Program-made: the position numbers and the translations under genes
Notes under the pieces: model-generated
Told to the model about the DNA's origin: nothing
The model's database searches: none
What the model saw: only the letters and a program-made list of their open reading frames with translations
Shown here: piece by piece, positions 44,742 to 54,591 of the stretch
How positions within the stretch are numbered: the first letter of the stretch is position 1
Layout of the letters: each line of letters starts with the position of its first letter
NCBI RefSeq assembly: GCF_027941955.1
Contig: NZ_CP115960.1
Coordinates: forward strand, 1,798,001 to 1,862,000
Length of the DNA: 64,000 bases
Source of the DNA: Sphingomonas sp. 7/4-4
Lineage (GTDB): Bacteria > Pseudomonadota > Alphaproteobacteria > Sphingomonadales > Sphingomonadaceae
Direction: 5' to 3'

Positions 44742-46838
44742 TCAGACCATGTTGAGCAGGGTGTCGTACATCTCCGACGCCGTGGAGATCACGCGCGCGG
44801 CGGCGGAATAGCTGTTCTGCAGCACCACCATCTGCGCCAGTTCCTCGTCGATATTGACGCCGGAGAAGCTGTCGCGGCGGTTGATCGCGTCATCGCGCCG
44901 CGCCGAGGCGTCGAGCAGATGGTCCTCCGCCTGACTCGCCTCGAGCCCGGTGCGGCCGAGCAGCAGGCTGGAGAAGCGCTCGATCGTGGTCACGCCGTCC
45001 TTGCCGAGGTCGAGCGAGCCGGCGAGCTTGTCGACGAACGCCGTCGCCCCGCGAGTATCGCCGGCACCCAGCGCCTTGGCACCCACCGCGGCACTTTCCT
45101 GAAAGCGTGCGAGCGGCAGCTTGCCCGGGCTGGCGAGCACTTCGGGACGTACCTGCGCATCGCCGAGCCCGCTCGACGCGCCGGTCAGCCCCAGCATCGC
45201 AGTGAAGCCACGCCCGGTGCCGAAGCGATCGGTCGAATCCGACGGGACCGACAGCGTCGCCCCCGACAGCGCACCCGCGGGCTCGAAGCGCATGCGGCCG
45301 CGATCGTCGAGGCTGAAGTCGCCGAAATCACCCAACGGGCTCGCATTGAGCTCGCTCACCAGGTCGCCGACCGTACCGCCGGCAGTCGGGCTGATCGTGT
45401 AGCTGGTCAGCGCCCGGCCGGTGGCGTCGCGAAGCACGATCTGCGCGGTTTCGCCGGTGGCAAAGCCATGCGCGTCGCCCGCCGTGAGGCCCGAGGGTAC
45501 CAGCGAACTCGAATCGCTGCGAACCATGTCGTTGAGCCCGAAATATTGCGAGACGCCGACTCCGGCGCGCGCGCTCGGATTGGCTTCGTTCTGCGCGACG
45601 ACCACGCCGTTGCCGGCGCCGTTCGCCTTGATGCTCAATTTGCCGTCGGCGAAGCTGGCAGTGGCCGCGCCGCCGAGACCGGCATTGATCGCGGTGACCA
45701 TGTCGTCGATCGTCGCGCCGGCGGGCATCGCGCCGAAGTCGATGCTCGTCTTGGCGACCAAAGTCCCGTCGGCCTTGGTGACCGCGAAGGTCGCGGCGCC
45801 GGTGAAGCCCAGCCGATCGCTGCCGACGAGCCCGGTCTGGCGGCCGTCGAGGCTCGCGGGCGGCGGCACGGTGCTGCCGGCGTTGGAGACCGAATTGAGC
45901 GCCTCGGAAAGGCCAGAGAAGAGCACGCCCATCTGCTCGGAAAAGGCCGGCAGCGCGCGATCGCGCAGGTCGAGCAGCCCGCCCAATTTGCCGCCGACGG
46001 CTGCCGAATCGAGCTTCTCGCCCGTCGCCGCACCCATCGCGCCGCTGTCGTCGGCGAAGCGGATTTCGATGCTGGGATAGATAGGCTGCGAGGCGCCGAG
46101 CCCCGCATTGGGATAGGAGAGCTGGCGCAGTCGCTTGTCGAGCAGCACGCCGCCGTTCGCCGTCTCGATCGAGACGCGGCCGTCGGGCTGCTCGCGGACA
46201 TTGACGGCGATCAGGCTGCTCAATTCCTCGATCGCGCTCATCCGCTGATCGGCGGCGCCGCCGACATTCTTGCCGAGCCCGGTCGCCTGCGCGACGGTGG
46301 CGTTGAGGTCGTGGATGCGCTTGAGCAGGCTGTTGATCTTGTCGACCGAATAGCCGACCTCGGATTCGACGTCGCCGCGCAGCCCGTCCACATCGGTCTG
46401 GAGCTGCTGCATCGAATCGATCGCATCCTGCACGTCGGACGTGAACACTGCGACGGTCTGGGCCGAGGATTGCGAACCCGTCATCGCCACTGCCGAGGCA
46501 GTGACCGCATCGAGCCGCGCCGGCAGGCCCGAAGCGGTGCCGGGCTGGCCGAGCAGCGACTGGAGCCGGTCGAGATAGCCTGCGGTGACGTCCGCCCGGC
46601 CATAATCGCCCGCCCGGCGATAGACATTGGCTTCGAGGAAGCGATCCGCGACGCGGGTGGGCTCGCCCACCACGACGCCGCTGACCTGGCCCGATACCAC
46701 GCCGGTGGTGAGGCTGACGCGCTCGCGCGCATAACCCGACACGCCGACATTGGCGATGTTGTTGGAAACCGAGCGGAGTCCGGCCTGGGCTGCTGCCAGG
46801 CCGGAAGCCGCGGATCCGAGGATGCTGTTGAGCGACAT
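44742..46838 (-). CDS. flgK: FlgK hook-filament junction protein
   Basis: A 698-residue junction protein. The N-terminus (SILGSAASGLAAAQAGLRSVSNNIANVGVSGYARERVSLTTG) and the end (SGVNIDEELAQMVVLQNSYSAAARVISTASEMYDTLLNMV) are characteristic. The large central region is more variable, with repeats of Gly/Ala-rich strands. It lies 25 bases after flgE. Confidence 0.96.
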   Translation of the reverse strand: MSLNSILGSAASGLAAAQAGLRSVSNNIANVGVSGYARERVSLTTGVVSGQVSGVVVGEPTRVADRFLEANVYRRAGDYGRADVTAGYLDRLQSLLGQPGTASGLPARLDAVTASAVAMTGSQSSAQTVAVFTSDVQDAIDSMQQLQTDVDGLRGDVESEVGYSVDKINSLLKRIHDLNATVAQATGLGKNVGGAADQRMSAIEELSSLIAVNVREQPDGRVSIETANGGVLLDKRLRQLSYPNAGLGASQPIYPSIEIRFADDSGAMGAATGEKLDSAAVGGKLGGLLDLRDRALPAFSEQMGVLFSGLSEALNSVSNAGSTVPPPASLDGRQTGLVGSDRLGFTGAATFAVTKADGTLVAKTSIDFGAMPAGATIDDMVTAINAGLGGAATASFADGKLSIKANGAGNGVVVAQNEANPSARAGVGVSQYFGLNDMVRSDSSSLVPSGLTAGDAHGFATGETAQIVLRDATGRALTSYTISPTAGGTVGDLVSELNASPLGDFGDFSLDDRGRMRFEPAGALSGATLSVPSDSTDRFGTGRGFTAMLGLTGASSGLGDAQVRPEVLASPGKLPLARFQESAAVGAKALGAGDTRGATAFVDKLAGSLDLGKDGVTTIERFSSLLLGRTGLEASQAEDHLLDASARRDDAINRRDSFSGVNIDEELAQMVVLQNSYSAAARVISTASEMYDTLLNMV

Positions 46839-46863
46839 CGCTATGGTCTCGGGGTCTGGAGGA

Positions 46864-48165
46864 TCAACGCTTCAGGTCGCTCACTTCGCGCAGCATGTCG
46901 TCGACCGTGGTGATGATCTTCGACGACGCGCTATAGGCCCGCTGGAAGCGGATCATGTTGGTGAACTCGCCCGCCAGGTCGACGGTGGAGGCTTCCAGCG
47001 AGTTGGAGGCGATCCCGCCCGCGCCGAGCTGGCCCGGCGCGTTGAGCGTCATGCCGCCCGAGGCGCGGCTGAGGGTGTAGGCGTTGCCCGAGAGGCGCGT
47101 GAGGCCGTCCGGGTTCTGAAAGGTCGCGATCGGCAGCTGGAACACCTTACGCGTCGAACCATCGGAGAAGATCGCGTTGACCACGCCTTCCTTGCTGATC
47201 TCGACCGTGGAGAGATTGCCGAGCATGCCGCCATCGACGTTCGACGAGATCAGCGAGCTCTCGGTGCCGAACTGGGTGATGCCGTCGATGCCGTCGTCGC
47301 TGCCGAGCGCCAGCGTGATCGGAACCGAGCCGGCGCTGTTGGTCCAAGAGACGTTGAGCGGATTGAACAGGGCCGCGGTCGAACCGCTACGGTCGAGGCT
47401 GCCGTCCCCATTGAACTTGATCGTCCCGCTGGCGAGCAGGCCGCCCGCGGCGGTGACGTCACTGGCCGGGTTCGAATAGACTTCGCTCTGCCAGGTATTC
47501 GGTCCTGTCTTGATGAAGCCCATCGTCACACGGTGCGAGCCGCCCTGCGAGTCCGACACGTCGAACGAACGGATGAACTGTGGCGTGACCGTGCCCGAAG
47601 CCATGTCGCCGGCGGTATAGGCACCGGTATAGTTCGGGGTGGTGGACTGCAGGTTCATGCGCGCCTGGATGCGCGTGGTCGGCGAAGCGGTGCCGATCAG
47701 GTCGCTCACGCGCACCGGCTCGAGCGCTTCGACGCTGCCGGTGTTGGTGTAGTCGCCCGACGCATCCAGGCGCCAGCCATAGAGGTAGAGACCCGCGGGG
47801 TTGCGCAGATAGCCTTCCTCATCGGGGCGGAACGCGCCGGCGCGGGTATAAGCGACGTCGCCGGTCGAATCCGACGAGGCGCGCGTCACGAAGAAGCCGC
47901 CGCCGTCGATCGCGAGATCGGTGCTGCTGCCCGAAGCCTGGAGCAGGCCCTGCTTGGAAACCATCGAGACCGGCGCCGCGGCGACGCCGCCCGCCGAATA
48001 GTTGCTCTTGGCGCGGCCGTCGGTGACCATGGTGCGGAACTGGGCTTCGACACCCTTGTAACCGACGGTGTTGATGTTGGTGATGTTGTCGGCGACGGTC
48101 GCCATTGCGCTCGCTTGAGCGCTGAGGCCGGACACGCCGGCGTAGAGAGCGGAATAGAGGCTCAA
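46864..48165 (-). CDS. flgE: FlgE flagellar hook protein
   Basis: A 433-residue hook protein. The start is read as TTG 48165 (SLYSALYAGVSGLSAQASAMATVADNITNINTVGYKGVEAQF) because GGAG is correctly spaced before it. The C-terminus is ASNSLEASTVDLAGEFTNMIRFQRAYSASSKIITTVDDMLREV. A weak box CCTAGAAT (48216-48223, minus strand) lies 50 bases upstream. First gene of flgE-flgK-flgL. Confidence 0.95.
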   Translation of the reverse strand: MSLYSALYAGVSGLSAQASAMATVADNITNINTVGYKGVEAQFRTMVTDGRAKSNYSAGGVAAAPVSMVSKQGLLQASGSSTDLAIDGGGFFVTRASSDSTGDVAYTRAGAFRPDEEGYLRNPAGLYLYGWRLDASGDYTNTGSVEALEPVRVSDLIGTASPTTRIQARMNLQSTTPNYTGAYTAGDMASGTVTPQFIRSFDVSDSQGGSHRVTMGFIKTGPNTWQSEVYSNPASDVTAAGGLLASGTIKFNGDGSLDRSGSTAALFNPLNVSWTNSAGSVPITLALGSDDGIDGITQFGTESSLISSNVDGGMLGNLSTVEISKEGVVNAIFSDGSTRKVFQLPIATFQNPDGLTRLSGNAYTLSRASGGMTLNAPGQLGAGGIASNSLEASTVDLAGEFTNMIRFQRAYSASSKIITTVDDMLREVSDLKR

Positions 48166-48335
48166 TGTATCACTCCTGACGACGCCCACGGATCGATCGC
48201 GCAGGCCACAGGTGCATTCTAGGATGAAATCCGCGGGGCGGGTGTCGGGCGGGTGAAAATGCGTGGCTGATGCGAATGACCGCTATCGTTGCGCGGTGCG
48301 CCTGATGGCAGGACCAGGTCGTATTGACATTCAAT

Positions 48336-48470
48336 CCTCCCCCGCCAGGGGAGGTGGCGCCGAAGGCGTCGGAGGGGAGGTAAGCGACGCACTCTCCAAT
48401 TGAGCGCAATGCTTCCGCCCCTCCGTCACGCTACGCGTGCCACCTCCCCCTTGCGGGGGAGGATTGAAAG
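48336..48470. repeat. Inverted repeat element, CAATCCTCCCCCGCCAGGGGAGG type
   Basis: The left end CAATCCTCCCCCGCCAGGGG and right end CCTTGCGGGGGAGGATTG are complementary, with GGTGGC/GCCACC inside and two further arms of GGAGGGG and CCCCTCC. It marks the seam between flgE and the padR cargo. Confidence 0.75.
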
Positions 48471-48594
48471 CCTCGCTCGCCTGAATGTCGATACTCCTAA
48501 GGCTGCCCGGATCCGATTCATGCGTTCGGTTAGCCTCGGACGAGCATTTCAAATCCCCGTTGACTCTTAAATCTACATATGTTGTATTCACTCC

Positions 48595-48897
48595 ATGGCT
48601 CGGAAACGGCAACCCTCGAAGCAGATGCGCGCCCTTCTCGATTCGCTGTCCGCGCAACGCCAGCAATGGCGGCATGGATATGATCTGATGAAGGAGACCG
48701 GCCTCTCGTCGGGAACGCTCTACCCCTTGCTGATGCGGATGACCGATCAGGGGCTCGTCGAAGCCGAATGGCGCGAGCCGGCGCAGCCCGGCCGCCCTGC
48801 CCGCCACGCCTATCGCCTGACCGCGGCCGGCTTCGCGCTCGCGCTGCAGATGCCCGGCGACCGCGAAAATCTTCCGCTCAAAGGATCGCTCGCATGA
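48595..48897 (+). CDS. PadR-family transcription regulator
   Basis: A 100-residue winged-helix protein (WRHGYDLMKETGLSSGTLYPLLMRMTDQGLVEAEW... ARHAYRLTAAG), the pattern of PadR. It overlaps the next gene (ATGA), which encodes a membrane protein; such pairs are common, the regulator controlling the membrane partner. A short A+T-rich segment before it (48560-48590, ATCTACATATGTTGTAT) is the likely promoter and operator. Confidence 0.85.
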   Translation: MARKRQPSKQMRALLDSLSAQRQQWRHGYDLMKETGLSSGTLYPLLMRMTDQGLVEAEWREPAQPGRPARHAYRLTAAGFALALQMPGDRENLPLKGSLA

Positions 48898-49537
48898 GTG
48901 CGGCAGTGTCGCGCGCGGTGATGGCCCTGGCAGTATGCTGCCTCGGCGAGAGCCGGCGAGAATGGTCGGCGGCGATGCAGGCGGAGTTCGAGACGGCGGT
49001 AACCGAAGGAAAACCGCTGCTGTTCGCGATCGGCTGCCTGGCGGCGGCCTGGCGCGAGATGCTGACGCGGGAGGAAGGCCGCTTCGTCCTGACCAACTAT
49101 GCTTTGGTGCTCGGCCTGATGATCCCGATGGCCGCCCTACAGATCGGATGCGCGCTGCTCGGGCTCCCTTATCTCTATCCGGGACCGGACGGGCTTCGTG
49201 GCGCGCTGCTGGAAGGCGGCGCGCATGAAGCCCTTCTGCGCGGCGTCTATCAGGCCGCCATCCCTCGCTTGCGCTTCTCCAGCTGTTGATCGGGCTCGGG
49301 CATCTTCGCATCGCCTGGGCGATGCTGGAGCGCGATTGGACCCGTGTCACGCGCCTGGCCACGCTCACGCTGGCGGCCGCGGCGACACTCATCATCTTCA
49401 TGAACGTGCTCTTTCTCAACGGCACCCAGGCACTGTTGCAGGGTGCCGTGCTGCTGATCGAAGTGGCAACCGTCTGGAGGGTGGCGCGGTGGCACGCCCA
49501 TCTCTCGCCTGCGGCCGGGACGGAACACCCCGGATAG
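48894..49537 (+). CDS. Multi-pass membrane protein partnered with PadR, frame break
   Basis: About 214 residues after adding one C to the run at 49262-49264, which joins GVYQAAIPS to LALLQLLIGLGHLRIAWAMLERDW. The N-terminal part (GESRREWSAAMQAEFETAVTEGKPLLFAIGCLAAAWREM) resembles membrane proteins found after PadR genes. Four hydrophobic segments are visible. Without correction the frame stops at 49289. Function unknown. Confidence 0.65.
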
Positions 49538-49683
49538 CGGTTCCGACCCACTGACTTGCCGGAACTTCGGGAGCACCGTCCCGAAGATCGAGGCCGTGCG
49601 CCTGCCAGCGGTGCCGCGACGCGACGCGAAGTATCGCGGGAAAATAATGGCTTAGGCCATTTCTCGAAACACGGAGACGTCAC

Positions 49684-50208
49684 ATGTCGTACGCGCATTC
49701 CTTCAGAACATTGTTCTTCCCGATCGCCGCCGCAGCTCTTGTCGCCGGCGGATCTGCCATTGCCCAGCCGGGGAATGCGCGTCCCCTGGTCGCCGAGCAA
49801 TCGCCTTTCCTCGGCGAATGGCAGCTGGACCTGACACGGATGCCCGACACCTATGGCCCGCCCCCGAAGCGAGTGATCTTCACCTTCAAAGACGTCGGAG
49901 CGGGCCAGTGGCGGACGGAGGTCGACATCACCGCGCCGGACGACAGCGTCAGGCACATGGCAGCCCAGTATCGGCGCGACGGCAAGGCGGTCCCGGGCGA
50001 AGGCGATACGAGTGAAGCCGACAGCGTCGCAGTGAATGCTCCGGCTCCCAACGTGCTCGTCATGAGCTTGTCCAAGAACAAGGCCCTCGGGTCGGTGCGC
50101 ATCTATGCCATTTCCGCCGATGGCAAGGAGATGACCGAATCCGCCACCAACGTCGACAATACGGGCGCGCCCTTCGTGCGCAACTTCCACTTCAAACGCG
50201 TCCGCTAA
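49684..50208 (+). CDS. Exported protein of unknown function
   Basis: A 174-residue protein with a signal peptide (MSYAHSFRTLFFPIAAAALVAGGSAIAQ) and a lipocalin-like or beta-rich mature part (FLGEWQLDLTRMPDTYGPPPKRVIFTFKDVGAGQWRTEVDITAPDDSV). I recall uncharacterised alphaproteobacterial proteins with a similar start GxW-x-L-x(3)-S/T, but cannot name a role. It stands alone. The 146 bases before it show no gene. Confidence 0.7.
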   Translation: MSYAHSFRTLFFPIAAAALVAGGSAIAQPGNARPLVAEQSPFLGEWQLDLTRMPDTYGPPPKRVIFTFKDVGAGQWRTEVDITAPDDSVRHMAAQYRRDGKAVPGEGDTSEADSVAVNAPAPNVLVMSLSKNKALGSVRIYAISADGKEMTESATNVDNTGAPFVRNFHFKRVR

Positions 50209-50297
50209 GTGTGCCCCTCCCTCTTCCTTGGGAGAGGGAGAAAGCGGCAGCTCTCGCCCCAGTTGCGGACATGGCCGATTAGTGAGAGCCTGCGGGA

Positions 50298-50769
50298 ATG
50301 AAGGCGCAATTGCCCTTGGCGATGTTGTTGATTGGCGCGGCACTCACCGACCATCCCCGTAGCTACCTCCTGTCCATCGGGCGGATACCGCTGAACGCCA
50401 CGGAGAGCATTGAGGCGTTTTCTATCAAGACTTGGGGCGTCGAGTTTAAGTCCGTTTGCAGCATCCCGGGGGCTGGCGGATCAAGGCCGGAAACAGTGCC
50501 ACCCCAGATGGAGAAATCGAAGGAGAGGAAGCCACGGCGCTACGTGGTTCAATGAAAGCAACCCGAAGGAGCTTCAGGCATTTGTGCTCGTCACTCTTTA
50601 CGCCCCAGTGCAGCGAGAGGGCATAGGTTCACCCAATAATGGTATCCCAGCTACCTTCAAAGGGACTGCAACGATCAGCACCGACGACGGCGACGTGAAG
50701 CGTGCCCTGACCTACAAAAACGTGACACTCACTCCGGCACGCCGCTGCCCAAGCGTTAACGTTCGCTAA
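50298..50769 (+). pseudogene. Small exported protein with two frame breaks
   Basis: Joining three frames gives about 157 residues: MKAQLPLAMLLIGAALTDHP, ending near WGVEFKSVCSIPG; then GWRIKAGNSATPDGEIEGE; then SHGATWFNESNPKELQAFVLVTLYAPVQREG to a stop at 50769. Breaks fall in the five-G run 50468-50472 and near 50521-50530, each one base short. The pieces make a coherent secreted beta-rich protein, so sequencing error is again more likely than decay. No family recognised. Confidence 0.5.
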
Positions 50770-51127
50770 CCACCATTTGCAGACATGCTTGCAATGTAGG
50801 ATTTCGTCTGACAGCCTCACTCAGCTCTTTGACATCGTAACACCCCTCTCATCCTGCTCGTGCGAAAGCGGGAGCATAATGCTGCTTGGTCTACATCATC
50901 CTGGATCGCCTGCGCAGGAACACGGCCGGCCAGAACCATGCAACCAGTGTGACCCTAGTGTGACCTTTCGCGGCCAACCACTCACTTCCGGCCCTGCGCG
51001 ATAGATAGGCCCATACCCTGACGGGCACCCGCATCGCCGCCCACTCGGCAAAAATTGCCGGGTGCGCCACCGCGCCCGCCACGCTCGTCCTATAAGAGGA
51101 ACAAACGCACACGAAAGGTTTGCTCCC
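50770..51127 (+). promoter_or_regulatory. flbT operon control region
   Basis: GGCAAAAATTGCC (51047-51059), a GGCA-N5-TGCC repeat, is followed 29 bases later by the box CCTATAAG (51089-51096), 31 bases before flbT. The left part (50770-51040) has the shared 14-mer GCAATGTAGGATTT (50791-50804) and no gene. Confidence 0.55.
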
Positions 51128-51520
51128 ATGCTCCGCATCACGCTTCGCGACGGCGAGAAGGCGATCGTCAACGGCGCCGTGCTCCGCGCGGTCGGCCGCA
51201 CGCAGATCGCGGTCGAGAACCAGGTGTCGATCCTGCGCGGCCGCGAAGTCATGCAGCCCGAAGAGGCGACCACGCCCGCGCGCCAGCTCTATTTCGCGGC
51301 GATGCTCGCATATATCGATCCGGCCAATCGCGGCCAGCATCAGGACAATGTCGTCGCGCTGATCGGCGGCCTCGTCGCCACGCTCACCGCCCCCGAAGCC
51401 CGCGCCGCCTGCATCGCTTTCGCGCACGACATGGCGATCGGCGACTATTACAAGGCGCTCACCGCCGCGCGCGAGCTGATCGGCTTCGAGGACGTCGCGA
51501 CCGAAGCCCAGGCCGCGTAA
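51128..51520 (+). CDS. flbT: FlbT post-transcriptional flagellin repressor
   Basis: A 130-residue protein ([65 protein letters not shown]) that matches the FlbT pattern throughout. In Caulobacter FlbT binds the flagellin mRNA leader and promotes its decay until the hook is complete. No flaF gene, its usual partner, is next to it. It is the first gene of flbT-fliI-fliJ and carries both regulatory motifs. Confidence 0.93.
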   Translation: MLRITLRDGEKAIVNGAVLRAVGRTQIAVENQVSILRGREVMQPEEATTPARQLYFAAMLAYIDPANRGQHQDNVVALIGGLVATLTAPEARAACIAFAHDMAIGDYYKALTAARELIGFEDVATEAQAA

Positions 51521-51536
51521 GGACTCCGCGCCTCTC

Positions 51537-52891
51537 ATGCAGACTCTTGCCAGCGCCGCCCGCGCGATCCGCACGATGGTGCCCGATCGCCGCTTCGGCA
51601 GCGTCGTCGCGGTTCGCGGCGCGCTGATCGAAGTGGAGGGGCTGACCGGCGTCGCGCAGATCGGCAGCCGCGTCGAAATCCAGGGCACCAACGGCAAGGT
51701 CGAGGCCGAAGTCACGGCGCTCGATCGCAGTGTCGCGCTCTGCCTGCCCTTCACCGATCCGCAGGGCGTCGGCCTCGGCTCGCGCGCCGAACTCGCCGCG
51801 GGCCAGTTCACCGTGCGCCCTTCCGCCGCCTGGCTCGGCCGGATGATCAACGGCCTCGGCCGCCCGGTCGATGGCCTCGGCCCGCTCGCCAACGGTGCCG
51901 ATCCGCAGCCGATCAAGGCCGCGCCGCCCGCCGCCGCCAATCGCGCCCGCGTCGGCCACCGCATCGAGACCGGCGTGCGCACGCTCGACATGTTCGTGCC
52001 GCTCTGCATCGGCCAGCGCCTCGGCCTGTTCGCCGGCTCGGGCGTCGGCAAGTCGGTTCTCCTGTCGATGCTCGCGCGCTGGACCCAATGCGACGTCGCC
52101 GTGATCGGCCTGATCGGCGAGCGCGGCCGCGAAGTGCAGGAATTCATCGAGGACGATCTCGGACCGGAGGGCATGGCCCGCTCGGTCGTCGTCGTCGCCA
52201 CGTCGGACGAGCCCGCGCTGATGCGCCGCCAGGCCGCATGGACCACGCTCGCCGTCGCCGAGCATTTCCGCGATCAGGGCCTCAACGTCCTGTGCCTGAT
52301 GGATTCGGTCACCCGCTTCGCGATGGCGCAGCGCGAGATCGGCTTGGCCTCGGGCGAGCCGCCGGCGACCAAGGGCTATACCCCCACCGTTTTCGCCGAA
52401 TTGCCCCGCCTGCTCGAGCGCGCCGGCCCCGGCGAGCCCGGCAAGGGCATGATCACCGGCCTGTTCACCGTCCTCGTCGACGGCGACGATCACAACGAAC
52501 CCGTCGCCGACGCGGTGCGCGGCATCCTCGACGGCCACGTCGTGATGCGCCGCGCGATCGCCGAGCGCGGCCGCTACCCCGCGATCGACGTCCTGAAGTC
52601 GGTCTCGCGCACGCTCCCCATTGCATGAACGATGCGCAGAACGAGACGCGGCTCGCCGCGCGCAAATTGCTGTCGACCTATGCCGATATGGAGGAAATGG
52701 TCCGGCTCGGCGCATACAAGGCGGGTTCGTCCGAAGAGGTCGATCGGGCCGTCGCGCTCGCGCCGCAGATCGAGACGCTGATCAACCAGGGCAAGCACGA
52801 CCAGGGCAATGCCGATGCTGACTTCGCCGCGCTCGCCGCGATCGTCTTCGGCGAAGCGCTCGCCGCCGAGCCCCTCGGAGTCGCCGCATGA
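51537..52891 (+). CDS. fliI: FliI flagellar export ATPase, frame break near the C-terminus
   Basis: About 451 residues. Walker A is [14 protein letters not shown], with the F1-like motifs [61 protein letters not shown] and [27 protein letters not shown]. The first frame stops at 52628 right after SVSRTLP; adding one C to the run at 52616-52619 continues into [26 protein letters not shown], the normal FliI end, to 52891. It energises export with FliH and FliJ. It overlaps fliJ. Confidence 0.93.
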
Positions 52892-53316
52892 CGCCGTTCG
52901 ACACCGCGCTCCGCGTCCAGCGCCGAGAAGTCGATGCCGTCAAGGTATCGATCAGCGTCGAGGTCGAGCGGATCACCACGATCGAGACCCAGGCGCGCAT
53001 CCACGACGCCCGGATGCTTCAGGAACGCGCGCTGGCGAGCTCGTTGCCGATCGCCAGCGACGCCTGGACGGCGCGGATGAAGGCCGAGCGCGCCCGCCTC
53101 GACGAAGCCGCGCATCTGGCGCAGGCGCAGCTCGGGCGGCTGCGCGCCCAGGCCGTCGAGGCCTATGGCACGATGCGGGCGATCGAAGGCGCCGCCGGAC
53201 GCTATGAGGACGAGGCCGAGCGCACGGTCGCGCTCGCCGAACAGAGCGCGATCGACGACATCGCCGCCGCGCGCTTCCTGCGCGCCCGCGCCGTCGCGAA
53301 GAAGCGCTCGGCATGA
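52888..53316 (+). CDS. fliJ: FliJ-like export chaperone
   Basis: A 142-residue, nearly all-helical antiparallel coiled-coil protein (VEVERITTIETQARIHDARMLQERALASSLPI... KAERARLDEAAHLAQAQLGRLRAQAVEAYG) directly after fliI, as FliJ usually is. It would sit in the FliI ring. The family varies greatly in sequence, so the call leans on place, length and coiled coil. Confidence 0.75.
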   Translation: MTPFDTALRVQRREVDAVKVSISVEVERITTIETQARIHDARMLQERALASSLPIASDAWTARMKAERARLDEAAHLAQAQLGRLRAQAVEAYGTMRAIEGAAGRYEDEAERTVALAEQSAIDDIAAARFLRARAVAKKRSA

Positions 53317-54362
53317 TCAACGCTACCCAGCTCGCCGCGCTCAGCCCGCAAAAGCGCGCGCAGGTCATCTATGCCGAAGCCCAGTCGCAGCTTTCGTCGC
53401 GCCTGTGGCGCGCCGCGCTCGGCGACGGCGAGGGCAAGGACAATCGCGACACATCGCCTTTCTCGCCCAACAATATGAAGATGGATTCGCTGCTTGGCCT
53501 GCTCGGCGGTGGCAGCGAAGGCGTAGCCGGTACGCAGGGGCATTGCGCCTGCCATTGCGCCTGCAGCTACCACCAGCCGACCGCCGGCAGCGCGAACGAC
53601 GCGACGGCCGCCCCGCGCACCGGCACTACGGGCGCGGGCTTCATCGACCCCGACGAACCGCGCGCCTATGCTCCCGTCAGCCTGACGGGCACTACTACCA
53701 GCACCGCCGAAAACGGCGATCTCAAGCTCGGCCCCAATGCGCGTTACGCCACCACCTTCGCCCAGGCCGAAGCGCGGACCGGCATCCCGGCTTCCGCGCT
53801 CGCAGCGATCGTCGATGCCGAGGCGGCCAAGACCGGCGACGGCAGCTGGAACACCCATTCGCGCAATCCGCGATCGAGCGCCGCGGGCCTCGGCCAGTTC
53901 CTCAGCGGGACCTGGCAGGAACTGGCGCAGACCGACGGGACATGGCTCAACAAATATGCCGCCGAGCGCGGCTGGCTCGACGGCCGCGGCCGTCTCCAGA
54001 CCGGTAACCGCGCCGAGCTTCTTGCCTTGCGCTACGATCCGCAGGCGTCGATCCTCGGTGTCGCCGATCTCGCCAAATGCAATCTCGACCGGCTCGAAAA
54101 GGCCGGCGTGCGCGTCCGCACCGATTCCGAGACGCTGGCCAAGGCCGCCTATCTCGGCCACCATCTCGGGCTCGGCGATGCGAAGAAGTTCCTGAGCGGC
54201 GGCATCGATTCCGGCCGGGCACGGATGCTGCTCTGCGCCCAGATCGGCTCGTCGGCCGCCGCGCAGCGCATCGCCAGCACCGGCGACGCCACCCAGGCGC
54301 ATCGCCAGTGGCTGCTGGGCTTCATCGACCGCAGAATTCGCCCCGAAGCCTTCGCCTCGTAA
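53313..54362 (+). CDS. Lytic transglycosylase-like protein in the fliI-fliJ operon
   Basis: A 349-residue protein. Residues about 145-235 have the lysozyme-like pattern with candidate catalytic Glu (ALAAIVDAEAAKTGDGSWNTHSRNPRSSAAGLGQFLSGTWQEL) and the ensuing VADLAKCNLDRLEKAG, AAYLGHHLGLGDAKKFL. The N-terminal 130 residues are low complexity with an unusual Cys/His cluster (GHCACHCACSYH) that might bind metal. No signal peptide, so export through the flagellar channel is plausible. It could clear peptidoglycan for the rod, since the FlgJ here lacks a hydrolase domain. Confidence 0.7.
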   Translation: MINATQLAALSPQKRAQVIYAEAQSQLSSRLWRAALGDGEGKDNRDTSPFSPNNMKMDSLLGLLGGGSEGVAGTQGHCACHCACSYHQPTAGSANDATAAPRTGTTGAGFIDPDEPRAYAPVSLTGTTTSTAENGDLKLGPNARYATTFAQAEARTGIPASALAAIVDAEAAKTGDGSWNTHSRNPRSSAAGLGQFLSGTWQELAQTDGTWLNKYAAERGWLDGRGRLQTGNRAELLALRYDPQASILGVADLAKCNLDRLEKAGVRVRTDSETLAKAAYLGHHLGLGDAKKFLSGGIDSGRARMLLCAQIGSSAAAQRIASTGDATQAHRQWLLGFIDRRIRPEAFAS

Positions 54363-54591
54363 AAACAATCCTATAATTAGTTGATGGAATGGTCCGTCCG
54401 CTTGGTGGTGGTAAATCAGCTGTAAACCACTGTGTGCAGCGGGTTTCCGAGGGTTTTTGCGGCCCTCCGGGGCATCCCGACTGCGTATTTATACTTATAG
54501 GAGTGGTTTCCATCCGTTAAAGGATTGGCGGCATTTTGAACCTGTGACCGGGGTGGCCTGACGGCGGCCTCACGAACCAGGGGGAATGCAC
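54363..54591 (+). promoter_or_regulatory. Long leader before the sigma-factor gene with two boxes
   Basis: CCTATAAT (54371-54378) faces rightward, just after the transglycosylase stop and 213 bases from the sigma ATG. A second CCTATAAG lies on the minus strand (54494-54501). Between them GTAAATCAGCTGTAAACC and GGGTTTTTGCGGCCCTC are GC- and A/T-mixed segments that may fold. No open frame is supported, so this is an untranslated leader or a control region. Confidence 0.45.

Noticed and set aside
44919..46913. A 664-codon plus-strand frame opposite flgK
   Set aside because: Shadow of flgK, which is recognised at both ends.
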